Shown: in pieces, positions 7,245 through 16,267 of the stretch
Numbering within the stretch: position 1 is the stretch's first letter
Layout of the letters: each line of letters begins with the position of its first letter
IMG/VR virus record: IMGVR_UViG_3300028610_001199
Location: 1 to 50,786 of that record
Direction: 5' to 3' (one strand)
Source: a virus
Length of the DNA: 50,786 nt
Translations under genes and position numbers: made by a program
Notes under the pieces: model-generated
What the model was told of the DNA's origin: nothing
Seen by the model: only the letters and a program-made list of their open reading frames with translations
Database searches by the model: none

Positions 7245-9749
7245 TTATCTCCTTTTGTTTTCTAATTCTAAATCTAATTTGATAGAGTTGACTTCAAATA
7301 TTGTATTGTCAAAACCATTAAACTCATTTAGGAAGAACTCTATTTCTAATGTTTCCCCCCTAGCTCCTATAGGGAAATAAAATCTTTTTTCTGTTTCTAC
7401 GGGAGCTTCTGGCAGAACAAGAGTTCCACCAACCCAACTTGTTAACAACACCCCATTTAAGAAAAAACTCACAGACATATTAGTATCACATCTGTAGCGG
7501 ATAACAAACTCGCGTAGTACTAGCTCCTTGCTGATAGCCCCAGGTCTAACATCTAAGGAAGTAATTGTTTTAGTTCTCAATATAGGGGCAAGTGCAATAT
7601 CGCCAGCCTGTTTATCCCCTTTCATAAGAGTAAATATTTCAACACTATTAGTACCTAGTAATTCTCCTATGCGAGTAGGGACAAGGACCAACATTTGGTC
7701 TTCAAAGTCCATCTCAAACATATTAAATTTATTATTAGTAAGGTCTACAAAATAAGTTTTACCATCAGCAGGGAAGTGGAAGATTACCATCCTCTCTCTT
7801 TTTAAATACCCAGCAACACCTAATTCTGGTGCTGTAAGGTTATTAAAATCATCTCTCAATCCTTCTCCAATAGGTACGGATTGCCCAACAACGATAGCTC
7901 TAAACCCAGTACGTGAGATATAAAACAATTTACCTTCAGCTTGTGTAATTGCTTCAGGAGCTATACAGCCTTCTTGAGTTCCAAATCTATCAGTTGAATA
8001 ACTGACAGCAGATCCGGTTGTTACTAATTGCATTGTATATAAGTCATCATCCGTAAACACCATAATACGACGCTTAGGCGATGTTGTTTGCCCACTATCA
8101 GATACTAGAGCAACGCCAGTTATTTCCTTAGACCCATATATGCCTAGATTTAACTCATTGACCAAGGCTAAATTATCATGAGATGGGGCTCCTTCCGCAG
8201 TTACTGTAGACGCTATAAGATGGTTTGCTGTTGGTTCTCCGTCTTCATTTATAATATTTGCAGCGACAAATCTATCGTCAACACTTAGCCCATATTTAAA
8301 ATTTGGTCTTACACCTGTAGCTCCTACAAACTCTGAATAAGTAACTGTAGATATAGGATCGTCAACCATCTCAACTATTCTGCCTAGAGTACCATTAGCT
8401 AAATGGGTAAAGTCACCGTCTTTTTTTTCAAACCCACTAACACTAGATGGATTCCTATCTGGAGTTGTTGTTGTTGTATTTAAAGTATCAATAAACACTA
8501 TAGCATTGCTACCTGGTGCCTTCGCGAAGAGATAAACCCCTGTTATCCTACGTGATATGATATAAGGATTGTATTCATTTGGTATTTTAGTGGGAGTAAG
8601 TGGGGTCGGGTTAGTGTCAAAAGCTATTAGATATTCAGCAGAAACTGTTTCGAAGTTACTTTCAAAACCAAGTTGCATTTGTATTACCAAGGCATTAATA
8701 GCCCCACTCTTATTTATATTAAATGGTTCGGAAAGTGGGCCGACTTGGAACCCATCGTATTGATATGCAATAAATACCTGCCAATCTCCATTGGCTACAT
8801 TTGCTGTCGCAGTTCCGCTTGGGGGGGCAAGGGTAACATTAATTGCGGACCTAAATGGGGAAGGTGGGGCATTGTCTACAAAAGGCATTAACATTTGCTG
8901 CGTATCAAACCAGAAGTCGTCAAACGTTGGTCCAGTACCAGCCGCTAGAGTAGACCCAAACTCTCTATCAATCCACCCATACCAGACTGCTATTTGTCCT
9001 GGGAATTGACTACCAGTTCCCGTTCCACCAATAGACAAATTCTCTCTGTTAATGAACCTAATCATAGATTCGCTAACAGTAAGGCCAGCTAACGTTGGAC
9101 CTATATCTCTATTCCCATGGGCTGGATACCTGCCTAGCATAAAGTTCCCAGTACCAGACGATGGGGATAATCCACCTGTTATGAATGTAAATGTTTTACT
9201 TACTCCAACAACAACTGTGTAATCTAAGACTACAGAGCCAACACTGCCACCAGGCCCAAGGTTATAAGTTACATACCATCTATTATAAGTATCATTAGTA
9301 TCTGAATATAAGCCAAAATTTGGATTGGCAGCTAAAATAACTATTTGACTTGCATTGGTTCCCGCATCGACGGTTGTAAATTTCCCAACTTTATCTGTTA
9401 TTTTACTCAAACCATTATCAAAAGTAGCTGTATCCCTATTGTAATTTGGTCCAACATAGAGATGGTCCTCTTGGACGCCATCAGCCCCATGGAATATAAA
9501 AACGTCTCTAGCTTCAGGTCTTGTTAATGGTACTTCTTTAAATGATTTTATTGCTGTTATATCTGAGCCTAAAGTAGACTGTCCAATCAAGGGTGTTAAG
9601 TCATTAAGATAATTCCCAATCTTAACCATCTTGCCAGGTTGTCTCACAGGAGTTAAATTTACTGACTTTTGGGCAGCATTTATAGGCAGATCAGTTGCCG
9701 CCGTCTTTTTGTCTAGGAACTGGAAGTTATCTATTAATAATTCTGCCAC
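7245..9749 (-). CDS. Tail nozzle / tail-stabilising protein-like
   Basis: This 834-aa protein is rich in beta structure. It starts with a segment about a fixed set of coordinates (LLIDNFQFLDKK...KMVKIGNYLNDL) and later has a propeller-like section with IMVFTDDDLYTMQ, GCIAPEAITQAEGKLFYIS, SRTGFRAIVVG and GKTYFVDLTNNKFNM. These features match podovirus tail nozzle or packaged-DNA stabilisation proteins (T7 gp12 / P22 gp10 type). Members of that class form the hexameric distal tube of the short tail. It overlaps the next upstream gene by 23 bases. Confidence 0.7.
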   Translation of the reverse strand: MAELLIDNFQFLDKKTAATDLPINAAQKSVNLTPVRQPGKMVKIGNYLNDLTPLIGQSTLGSDITAIKSFKEVPLTRPEARDVFIFHGADGVQEDHLYVGPNYNRDTATFDNGLSKITDKVGKFTTVDAGTNASQIVILAANPNFGLYSDTNDTYNRWYVTYNLGPGGSVGSVVLDYTVVVGVSKTFTFITGGLSPSSGTGNFMLGRYPAHGNRDIGPTLAGLTVSESMIRFINRENLSIGGTGTGSQFPGQIAVWYGWIDREFGSTLAAGTGPTFDDFWFDTQQMLMPFVDNAPPSPFRSAINVTLAPPSGTATANVANGDWQVFIAYQYDGFQVGPLSEPFNINKSGAINALVIQMQLGFESNFETVSAEYLIAFDTNPTPLTPTKIPNEYNPYIISRRITGVYLFAKAPGSNAIVFIDTLNTTTTTPDRNPSSVSGFEKKDGDFTHLANGTLGRIVEMVDDPISTVTYSEFVGATGVRPNFKYGLSVDDRFVAANIINEDGEPTANHLIASTVTAEGAPSHDNLALVNELNLGIYGSKEITGVALVSDSGQTTSPKRRIMVFTDDDLYTMQLVTTGSAVSYSTDRFGTQEGCIAPEAITQAEGKLFYISRTGFRAIVVGQSVPIGEGLRDDFNNLTAPELGVAGYLKRERMVIFHFPADGKTYFVDLTNNKFNMFEMDFEDQMLVLVPTRIGELLGTNSVEIFTLMKGDKQAGDIALAPILRTKTITSLDVRPGAISKELVLREFVIRYRCDTNMSVSFFLNGVLLTSWVGGTLVLPEAPVETEKRFYFPIGARGETLEIEFFLNEFNGFDNTIFEVNSIKLDLELENKRR

Positions 9750-10131
9750 CTTGTGTACTCCCGTTGCTTAATGTTTGTATATTGAAAGGCTTGACAATGG
9801 TAGGGAATCTACGTCTATGGATGGCCTTCCCCCTTGCTTCCCTTAGCCCCTCGTCCCACAATCTTTTATGGGTTGCTATTACATCTCTAGGGAATCTAGT
9901 TGATGGATTCATATGGAAATACCAAAAAATCACACCAGACATTAAAACATCTTCAAACTCATCAGGAATTTCTATAAGTTCATTGTCGTTAGTTACTGGT
10001 TCCGGTAAATCGTTTATAACAACATCGATAGTTGTGTTTAGAGATAGCGTCTCACCTTGGCTACCAGTAACACCTATAGACTTAACTTTCCCCTTGTCTC
10101 TTATATAATACAGCGTAGGTTCGTGACTCAT
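9727..10131 (-). CDS. Presumed tail or neck protein
   Basis: A 134-aa protein with a beta-rich first half (YYIRDKGKVKSIGVTGSQGE) and a helical segment containing FEDVLMSGVIFWYFHMNPST, ending in a basic tail. It is translationally coupled to the NHL gene upstream (shared ATGA at 10128-10131) and overlaps the nozzle-like gene downstream. The layout suggests a connector or tail-completion protein. I recognise no family. Confidence 0.5.
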   Translation of the reverse strand: MSHEPTLYYIRDKGKVKSIGVTGSQGETLSLNTTIDVVINDLPEPVTNDNELIEIPDEFEDVLMSGVIFWYFHMNPSTRFPRDVIATHKRLWDEGLREARGKAIHRRRFPTIVKPFNIQTLSNGSTQGGRIINR

Positions 10132-11114
10132 TTTTTACTCCATATAAAATTACCATTCTTTTGTCTTTCTTCTATCTTGAAAAAGATCTTATTGGAAGGG
10201 TTCGTCCCATCTATTCTTAAATCTTCTCCCAATTGTTTACGATCTAACTGCAAATGGGCTGGGTCTACAACTCTATCTTGAAGGAAAGTAAAATCTCTTT
10301 CTGGCTTAAAATTAAACCATATCTTAATAGAATCACTATCCTCATCACCAATATATAGTTTGTTGTTTTTAGCAATTATATGGAACCCAGATCGTATTCT
10401 ATTAATATCATCAGGAGATTGAGATCCTATTGCGACAACTCTAGTTAAAGTAGCCGTATCAAATACTTGTATTCTACCACCTTCTAGGATATATAGATAA
10501 TGGTCATTGACAGCAACTCCACGAGGATTATTAAAAACACCATCAATAGAAGCAGTTTGTGGTACTAATCCTATTTGGTTTAATCCACTATCATACTTAA
10601 GGACTCTATCATTGCCAAGGTCTGCGATATATAGACTATCGTTTAAATTATCCCAGATTATTTGATCAGGTTGGGCCATTTGCCCGTCACCAGTACCAAG
10701 ACTACCACCAGTAGCTACTATAGTTAGATCAGACAATCTTATTTTTACTATCTGATTTGCAGATGAATCAGCGACATATAGGAATTCACCATCATTTGTT
10801 ATTCCTTTTGGCCTTAAAAAAGAAAAGTCAAATGAGTTTATAAAACGAAGATCTCTTTTTCTTAAAGCATAGATTAGCTTCGTCATACTGTCCGTAACGA
10901 ATAATACGTCTTTAACTATAGTTATAGAGTAGGGATCGATTATGCCAATCTCGGCATGACCTATTGTAGCCAATGTGCCAGAAGAGTCAATCTTGCTTAT
11001 AGTAGACGTCCCCCCATCGACAATATAGAAGAACCCATTCTCAACTTCATGGCCGCGAGTAAAAGTACCTAGCCCGATCTCTTTCATTGGTTGAAAGTTC
11101 TTTATGTTTCCCAT
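10128..11114 (-). CDS. NHL-repeat six-bladed beta-propeller virion protein
   Basis: A 328-aa protein made of repeated NHL-like blades: FFYIVDGGTSTISKID, VLFVTDSMTKLIYAL, FLYVADSSANQIVKI, SLYIADLGNDRVLKYD, YLYILEGGRIQVFD and KLYIGDEDSDSIKIW. Each has the pattern of hydrophobic residues, A/G-D and a following turn, about 45-50 aa apart, so six blades can be counted. NHL propellers bind proteins, sugars or RNA. Its place between the tailspike and tail tube genes suggests a tail-tip or receptor-contact role, but no catalytic motif is visible. It ends in a charged region with no signal peptide. Confidence 0.75.
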   Translation of the reverse strand: MGNIKNFQPMKEIGLGTFTRGHEVENGFFYIVDGGTSTISKIDSSGTLATIGHAEIGIIDPYSITIVKDVLFVTDSMTKLIYALRKRDLRFINSFDFSFLRPKGITNDGEFLYVADSSANQIVKIRLSDLTIVATGGSLGTGDGQMAQPDQIIWDNLNDSLYIADLGNDRVLKYDSGLNQIGLVPQTASIDGVFNNPRGVAVNDHYLYILEGGRIQVFDTATLTRVVAIGSQSPDDINRIRSGFHIIAKNNKLYIGDEDSDSIKIWFNFKPERDFTFLQDRVVDPAHLQLDRKQLGEDLRIDGTNPSNKIFFKIEERQKNGNFIWSKK

Positions 11115-11115
11115 A

Positions 11116-13440
11116 TTATGCTATAGTCCTACTTACTTCTTGCCAATAAACACCCGAACTATCACTTTTCTTTACAACAACTAGTTGAGAGTTAGCAGCA
11201 GGAGTCACTAGGCTAACACTACCTGCAAGTCTTAAAGCACCACCGTGGGTTATTGTTGTCAAAGCATCTATAAAGGTTAATCTTTTTTCCCTTCCTAGCT
11301 CCCCACCATCAAAAGCAGATATTGTCGTAGGTGATGTTTGATCAAGTTCAAAGTCACTCTCACCTGTAAGATCAGGAGTTGTATCCCCATCTGTAATTAC
11401 TCGAGTAAGATTTTGGAATGCAGAAGTTTTCCAATTATTATTGCCATAATAAATCTTTTGACCTTGAAGCCTAACATCCCCATTAACAGTATTTGTAATC
11501 ATATTCCCATAGATGCCTATCTCTTCAAGATTAGCAGGAGTCCCGTTGTCTAGAATAGCTATACCAATACTAGCACCATCAATAGTGTTGCAACCTATAG
11601 TAATATTTTTAATACCAGTTAAGTTAGCAGAAAAACATCTAATACCATCACCACTAACGTTTTTAACCGTATTACCAACTATAGTGACATTCTCTGTTAA
11701 ATGGGCATTTGGTGGAACAGCAGCCGAAAGGCCAATAACATTAATTCCAAGGACTAATAAAGGTGTTGCCCTAGTATCTACTATGGTGTTTCCTGTCACA
11801 GCAACTTCACTAGCTCCTGATATAATAATACCAGAATCGTTACCAACCCCATCTGCGTTTGCATTTACAATAACATTCCCAGTAACAGCGCCGTGGTGGA
11901 GATCGACTATGTTAATACCACTTGCTTGTGGCCATTTAATATGGTTTCCTGTGATGGCAAGGTTAAATTGCTTACCAGAAACAACGTCAGCTTGAATCCC
12001 ATGGCCTTGAGTTACTTCTATTTTATTTCCTGTAACAGTTACTTGTTCACCTTCAACATTATCCCCACCATCAGCACGAGACGCAGACGCCACAATGCCA
12101 GCTTCGGTGCAATTAAATATCTCATTGTTAGATATAACCCCACCAATATATGCACCACCAATTGGAGTTCTACAGTTCTCAAGTTTATTGTTTGTAACCC
12201 TAACATTTTTAGAAGCTACTCCTGGTGCTGTTGAACCAAGGAATAAACCTGCCCCACCACCTGGGCCTATTACGTTATATGTGTTGCCAATATTAAACCC
12301 ATTTGACAGTCCATTTATAAGCCCTACACCTTGTAATGTTAATGATGTTGTCGCTACGACGTCCACAACCCCATAAGAGAAGTCTGTTATATTCTTAACA
12401 ACCATCCCCCTAGTAACTCCTAGTGCTACAAAGTCAGCAGCAGTATCATTTAATAACGTTCTACTCCCAGTAGAAGTAACTGTAGCAGTTCTAGATAGAG
12501 AAGTATTGCCTACGAATTTAGAATTTCTGATATTTATATTATCACTACCAGAATCAAAAAATGAACGTGGCGTAGATGAACCAAAGATTGCATTTGTATG
12601 GACCATCCCATCTATAACAGTATCATTGCTTCTTCTTGTAGATAAAGGCCAAACATCTAGTTGATTTGTATCCCAAGAAATGTCTATGAATTTTAGTCTA
12701 TTGCAATCATCTGTTCTTATTAATGGATTTTCTCCAGAAAAAGATGTTATCTGTTGAGTAGGAACAAAAAGTCCTTTAAACCCACCATTACCAACTCCTT
12801 GTATCGTTACATCATCCCTACCTACAATAGAAAGACCTGTCCATCCGTTTGTTCCCAACCCATAGACTCTTGTTAAAAGAACCCTTTGGTTAGCACCACA
12901 CGCTAAAATAGCTCTTGAAATTGCAACTGAGAAATCAGTATTTTCATTTACATACAAATCATACCATTCTGGGTGGATATCACAAGTAGAATCGTTGCCG
13001 AAAACGACAGCAGTTGAATGGGGGGATTGAAATATTGGCTGTATAGGGGCATACAGTTTCCCATTTATAGTAACAACGATTGTATTGTCTATGGCGAGTT
13101 TTGCCCCACCAGAGAACCACAAATTAATATTGCTGGGGATTGTCAAATTACTTGATATCTTGTAAGTACCAGGCGGTATAATTATATTATGACCATTTGG
13201 GATATTACTAATTATACTATCGAAAGCCGGTTTAGAGTCAGCAACACCAGTAGGGTCAGCACCAGTATCCAGAATATTCCTCGCCTCACTCTGCATCCTT
13301 TCGGCTATATCAACTACACCTAGTCCTGTGCGGCTGTCAAAAAATACTTTATTGGGTATCGTAGTCCCAGAAACAATTCCCCCTATTTGTTCCTTAGTCA
13401 TTACAGTCCCATTGCTGTTTAGTAAATTTTCTATACTCAT
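11116..13440 (-). CDS. Tailspike with pectate-lyase-like beta-helix
   Basis: A 774-aa tail protein. Residues 70-145 carry the typical start of phage beta-helix spikes, with ADPTGVADSKPAFDSIIS, then IIIPPGTYKISSNLTIPSNI and LWFSGGAKLAI, as in the Pectate_lyase_3 group. Residues about 230-690 hold many parallel beta-helix rungs such as VTNNKLENC, ISNNEIFNC, VTGNKIEVT, ITGNHIKWP, VTGNVIVNA and IVGNTVKNVSG. Such spikes bind and often cleave host surface polysaccharides; the sugar target cannot be read from the sequence. The C-terminal 90 aa form a separate beta domain (EREKRLTFIDALTTITHGG-like) that may trimerise. Confidence 0.85.
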   Translation of the reverse strand: MSIENLLNSNGTVMTKEQIGGIVSGTTIPNKVFFDSRTGLGVVDIAERMQSEARNILDTGADPTGVADSKPAFDSIISNIPNGHNIIIPPGTYKISSNLTIPSNINLWFSGGAKLAIDNTIVVTINGKLYAPIQPIFQSPHSTAVVFGNDSTCDIHPEWYDLYVNENTDFSVAISRAILACGANQRVLLTRVYGLGTNGWTGLSIVGRDDVTIQGVGNGGFKGLFVPTQQITSFSGENPLIRTDDCNRLKFIDISWDTNQLDVWPLSTRRSNDTVIDGMVHTNAIFGSSTPRSFFDSGSDNINIRNSKFVGNTSLSRTATVTSTGSRTLLNDTAADFVALGVTRGMVVKNITDFSYGVVDVVATTSLTLQGVGLINGLSNGFNIGNTYNVIGPGGGAGLFLGSTAPGVASKNVRVTNNKLENCRTPIGGAYIGGVISNNEIFNCTEAGIVASASRADGGDNVEGEQVTVTGNKIEVTQGHGIQADVVSGKQFNLAITGNHIKWPQASGINIVDLHHGAVTGNVIVNANADGVGNDSGIIISGASEVAVTGNTIVDTRATPLLVLGINVIGLSAAVPPNAHLTENVTIVGNTVKNVSGDGIRCFSANLTGIKNITIGCNTIDGASIGIAILDNGTPANLEEIGIYGNMITNTVNGDVRLQGQKIYYGNNNWKTSAFQNLTRVITDGDTTPDLTGESDFELDQTSPTTISAFDGGELGREKRLTFIDALTTITHGGALRLAGSVSLVTPAANSQLVVVKKSDSSGVYWQEVSRTIA

Positions 13441-13760
13441 GTTGATGTAGTGCTTTCCTGTAATTTAATCACAGTATCTATAGTTGTTTTGCTAGCTTGT
13501 TTACCGTCAATAATGACCCTATCAACTCTTAACGTTTTATCTGGAAGGTCATATTCAACATCTGGGTTACCATCACCACTTGTATCTGTTGTTTGGAAAG
13601 TAATAGTTTGTTCTGATGAGCCAATAATTCTACGGTATTGCGTAATTTTTTGATTAAGATATTTTCTTAAGAGAGTTCTATGGACATTGTCTCTATCCGT
13701 CCCTGGCCTTCCTATCGCTACTTGAAGTTCATCTAAAAATTCACCTACGTTTATAGCCAT
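13437..13760 (-). CDS. Presumed head-tail connector protein
   Basis: A 107-aa protein with an N-terminal helical part containing LLRKYLNQKITQYRRIIGS and a beta-rich second half with DTSGDGNPDVEYDLPDKTLR. It overlaps the tailspike start by 4 bases and is followed upstream by the 241-aa adaptor-like gene. The helix-then-beta pattern and position suggest a connector or tail-completion protein. No family is certain. Confidence 0.55.
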   Translation of the reverse strand: MAINVGEFLDELQVAIGRPGTDRDNVHRTLLRKYLNQKITQYRRIIGSSEQTITFQTTDTSGDGNPDVEYDLPDKTLRVDRVIIDGKQASKTTIDTVIKLQESTTST

Positions 13761-13763
13761 AAT

Positions 13764-14489
13764 TTAACCTTGTTGATTTGAAATTAATTCATCTTGTTTT
13801 CTAGGGAATTCGGAAGACGTCTGGTGGGTTTGATTCTCTACTTTAGCACCTTGTGTTAATGCTATTAATTGTTGTTGAATCTTCCTTTCAACTATACCTA
13901 TCCTCACAAGGTCTGTTTGGTCTGGGCGAAGTCTAAGAAGATCGACTTCAGCAAGCTTAACGACAATATCATGGAGAATAGGGTTAAGTTCGCAATTCTG
14001 AATTGCAGATATATCTTTAGCCTCTCCAACATAATAGAAACTAACTGTTTTAGGATATGAGCCTGGTTCAACCGCTAATATATATTTATTTGCAAAAATA
14101 CTACATATAGGATCTTCAGCAGTTCCTCGGGTAAATCTATTGGCTGTAAATCCTAAATTGCCTGTTTTTACTCTCTTAGGCCATTTTATAAGACCATCAT
14201 TGTCTATAATAGATGAGTTTATAAAACCATTTCTTAGAAACGTCCTTTTCGTCAACCCGCTTAATACAAAGCCTTGAGATGTTACTACAATATCTTCAAT
14301 CTCCTGTATCTCAGATAGAAGGTCAATATAATGTTGGAGTTCCGTACCATTGGCCATTAAAAAAGAGATAACTTCCCTTTGAGCTGTATTTAAAGCTTGA
14401 AATTTAAAGGCATCTGTCCAAACAAGGGAACCAGGATCATTCATCAAATTACCTAGATTACCTGCCATTTGAGCCGCTGTTAACCCCAT
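13764..14489 (-). CDS. Head-tail adaptor-like protein
   Basis: A 241-aa protein whose first 50 residues (AAQMAGNLGNLMNDPGSLVW then FQALNTAQREVISFLMANG) match the helical opening of podovirus adaptor proteins. A beta-rich middle and a helical C-terminal part follow, the latter with NPILHDIVVKLAEVDLLRLR. Proteins of this kind form the ring between portal and tail nozzle. The assignment is by general pattern and gene order after the capsid module. Confidence 0.6.
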   Translation of the reverse strand: MGLTAAQMAGNLGNLMNDPGSLVWTDAFKFQALNTAQREVISFLMANGTELQHYIDLLSEIQEIEDIVVTSQGFVLSGLTKRTFLRNGFINSSIIDNDGLIKWPKRVKTGNLGFTANRFTRGTAEDPICSIFANKYILAVEPGSYPKTVSFYYVGEAKDISAIQNCELNPILHDIVVKLAEVDLLRLRPDQTDLVRIGIVERKIQQQLIALTQGAKVENQTHQTSSEFPRKQDELISNQQG

Positions 14490-14492
14490 CTA

Positions 14493-14759
14493 TTACTTAC
14501 CTTTCCCTTCCCAAGGCCAAGGATCGTTAGCATATATCCCAACCTTCTTATTTTCCCACCCAGGGGCAGTATAGGTAATTTCCCCATAGGAGTCCCTTAT
14601 TTGCCCTTTAACCATAACCTTGAATCCTGATTGGTTCTTAGCATCACGCAATAAACTCCCACACGTAGGACAGTTATGTTTTAATGTTGTAGAAATCCAT
14701 TGACACTCATCATTAACACAGAGTTTTCTCTTAGCTTTACTGAAATTCGTTATAGCCAT
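14493..14759 (-). CDS. Zinc-ribbon virion-operon protein
   Basis: An 88-aa protein with two pairs of cysteines, CVNDEC near residue 14 and CPTC near 29, which would form a four-Cys zinc ribbon. The rest is beta-rich with a Trp-rich end (NDPWPWEGKGK). It starts on the stop of the gene upstream (shared base 14759). A zinc-stabilised structural or assembly protein is likely; its function is not known. Confidence 0.6.
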   Translation of the reverse strand: MAITNFSKAKRKLCVNDECQWISTTLKHNCPTCGSLLRDAKNQSGFKVMVKGQIRDSYGEITYTAPGWENKKVGIYANDPWPWEGKGK

Positions 14760-15235
14760 TAAGCAGCTCCTAGATCTTCAAAAGCAAAAGCACCAGCACC
14801 ACTACCATCAATTGTCATTCTCCACCTATGGGGGGTTCCTTCTTCATCAGTCATAATAAGTCCTAAAGACGCTGATAAGATCTCTTCAAACAATACTCTA
14901 GTCTCTTGAGCATTATTAACAAATAGTTTTTGAGCAAGGAAGCCAGACGTTCTATCGACGACATCAATGAAACCTTGTGTTCCATCATATCCAATACTAG
15001 CCCCACCACCACTCGAAGGGGTGGCAGACGTTCCACGGAACCTAACAGCTTCAGTAAAATCAAAATGTTTATTCTGGTTATTAGTAATACTCATAGTCCC
15101 ATTAGTACTATCATCCAGGTCTATAGTTATAGTATTAGTCCCGTCCGAGAATCTAATCTGACTAGTAGCTGGACCTTGAACTTCAACCCCATTCGGAAGG
15201 AAAGTATTAGCTCCTATTGAATTATATAAACCCAT
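14759..15235 (-). CDS. Fibre-like virion protein
   Basis: A 158-aa beta-rich protein that reads like a phage fibre or decoration shaft: VQGPATSQIRFSDGTNTITI, then GYDGTQGFIDVVDRTSGF and a C-terminal DEEGTPHRWRMTIDGSGAG. The motif GFIDVVDRTSGFLAQKLFV is closely matched by a motif in the exported protein at 28729-29271. Similar sequence in phage fibres describes short beta-strands in a trimeric stalk. Its gene starts directly before the 115-aa gene upstream ends. Confidence 0.6.
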   Translation of the reverse strand: MGLYNSIGANTFLPNGVEVQGPATSQIRFSDGTNTITIDLDDSTNGTMSITNNQNKHFDFTEAVRFRGTSATPSSGGGASIGYDGTQGFIDVVDRTSGFLAQKLFVNNAQETRVLFEEILSASLGLIMTDEEGTPHRWRMTIDGSGAGAFAFEDLGAA

Positions 15236-15583
15236 TTATGCCTCCACTATTCTTACTTTAATTGGACCTGCGTCTTGTATCACATGGAAAAAGACTGTAT
15301 TTCGGTCTTTGCCAGATTTAATGAATAATTTATGTGGGACTCTTATACTAGATAAACCACCAGGATATTTCTGATCATCAGTATCTATTACCGTAGAATT
15401 AGAAGTACTAAATCCAAAGAAGAAACTCCCATCAGCAGAAATAGACAATTCAGCAACATTATCTGAAGTTATTGTATGGTTCTGTGTGGTGCCTGATGTT
15501 GTAATTGGTGTTTTCTTATCCCAACCTACTATTTTAGCAAACCGGACAATAGCCCCTTTGCCTGCTTGTCTACTATCTGCCAT
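15236..15583 (-). CDS. Hypothetical small virion protein
   Basis: A 115-aa, mainly beta-strand protein with IRVPHKLFIKSGKDRNTVFF near the middle and a KVRIVEA end. Its position among the head-completion genes and its lack of charged helices suggest a decoration or fibre component. It was not recognised as any family. Confidence 0.5.
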   Translation of the reverse strand: MADSRQAGKGAIVRFAKIVGWDKKTPITTSGTTQNHTITSDNVAELSISADGSFFFGFSTSNSTVIDTDDQKYPGGLSSIRVPHKLFIKSGKDRNTVFFHVIQDAGPIKVRIVEA

Positions 15584-15601
15584 TACTTTTCTTCCTTTTT
15601 A

Positions 15602-15775
15602 TTATTTCTTTTTCATCATACCTGGACTAGTTCTAGCAGTACCTGAATTAAATGAACCAGTGCCAGTTTTATACATTGTTCCCATAGGCTTCTTGATTTG
15701 AGCACCAGAGCTTCTAATTATACCAGGGGTTTTGCTCATATCCCCCATACCTGGCTTCATGATTTTTGCTGACAT
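15602..15775 (-). CDS. Small basic Met/Gly-rich protein
   Basis: A 57-aa gene with start at 15775 and stop at 15602. The product repeats the motif K-P-G-M or S-P-G-M (IMKPGMGDM, TSPGMMKKK) and is basic. A GGAG site lies within 10 bases upstream. It follows the 43-aa gene by one base. It may be a minor virion or DNA-contacting peptide, but no family is known to me. Confidence 0.6.
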   Translation of the reverse strand: MSAKIMKPGMGDMSKTPGIIRSSGAQIKKPMGTMYKTGTGSFNSGTARTSPGMMKKK

Positions 15776-15776
15776 A

Positions 15777-15908
15777 TTATGATCTCCTTACTCTAGCTGA
15801 AGTTCGTTTTGTTTTTTTCTTTTTAGTTGAGCCTTTAACAACACTTGAATCCTTAGGAAATTTAACGCCTTTTCCTTGATTGCCCTTATTAAGAGACTTA
15901 TGTGGCAT
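15777..15908 (-). CDS. Small highly basic protein
   Basis: A 43-aa gene starting at ATG 15908. The product is Lys/Arg-rich (STKKKKTKRTSARVRRS at its end) and could bind nucleic acid or sit in the capsid interior. It lies between the 99-aa decoration-like gene and the 57-aa gene, with AAAGGAC just before its start. The evidence is the intact frame, ribosome site and tight packing. Confidence 0.6.
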   Translation of the reverse strand: MPHKSLNKGNQGKGVKFPKDSSVVKGSTKKKKTKRTSARVRRS

Positions 15909-15953
15909 TTTTATGTCCTTTATTAAAAAAGGGGGCCGTAACCCCCAATAGCT

Positions 15954-16253
15954 TTATGATGTTACACTAAAATCACGAAAGATGATTTCTGCGTCAATCG
16001 CCATCCCAGATACAGCAGTCGTAGTACGAGTTACTGTAATTGTTCCAGAAGTAATTGACTTGTCTGAATGGAGCCCAATATCAGCTCCTAGTGCCTGGAA
16101 GTTAACGTATTGTACGATATCAACATTTGCTGGCAAAGTAATAGTTAACGTTGCTGCTGTTGTAACGAAAGCCTTGGTAGTGCGAAATGATTTTAAACCA
16201 TTATTCGCCGTTCCCGTCATCGCCCCAGCATTTTCTACAAATTGATTAGCCAT
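15954..16253 (-). CDS. Presumed head decoration protein
   Basis: A 99-aa Thr/Ala/Val-rich beta protein (TKAFVTTAATLTITLPANVD, then GTITVTRTTTAVSGM) directly downstream of the capsid gene. Small beta proteins in this position often stabilise the capsid shell. This is inference from composition and position only. Confidence 0.5.
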   Translation of the reverse strand: MANQFVENAGAMTGTANNGLKSFRTTKAFVTTAATLTITLPANVDIVQYVNFQALGADIGLHSDKSITSGTITVTRTTTAVSGMAIDAEIIFRDFSVTS

Positions 16254-16267
16254 TATTTAATCCTTAA

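Noticed and set aside
7528-9009. Several plus-strand frames of 60-75 aa
   Set aside because: They lie within the nozzle-like minus gene with no ribosome sites and no conserved motifs; they are shadows.
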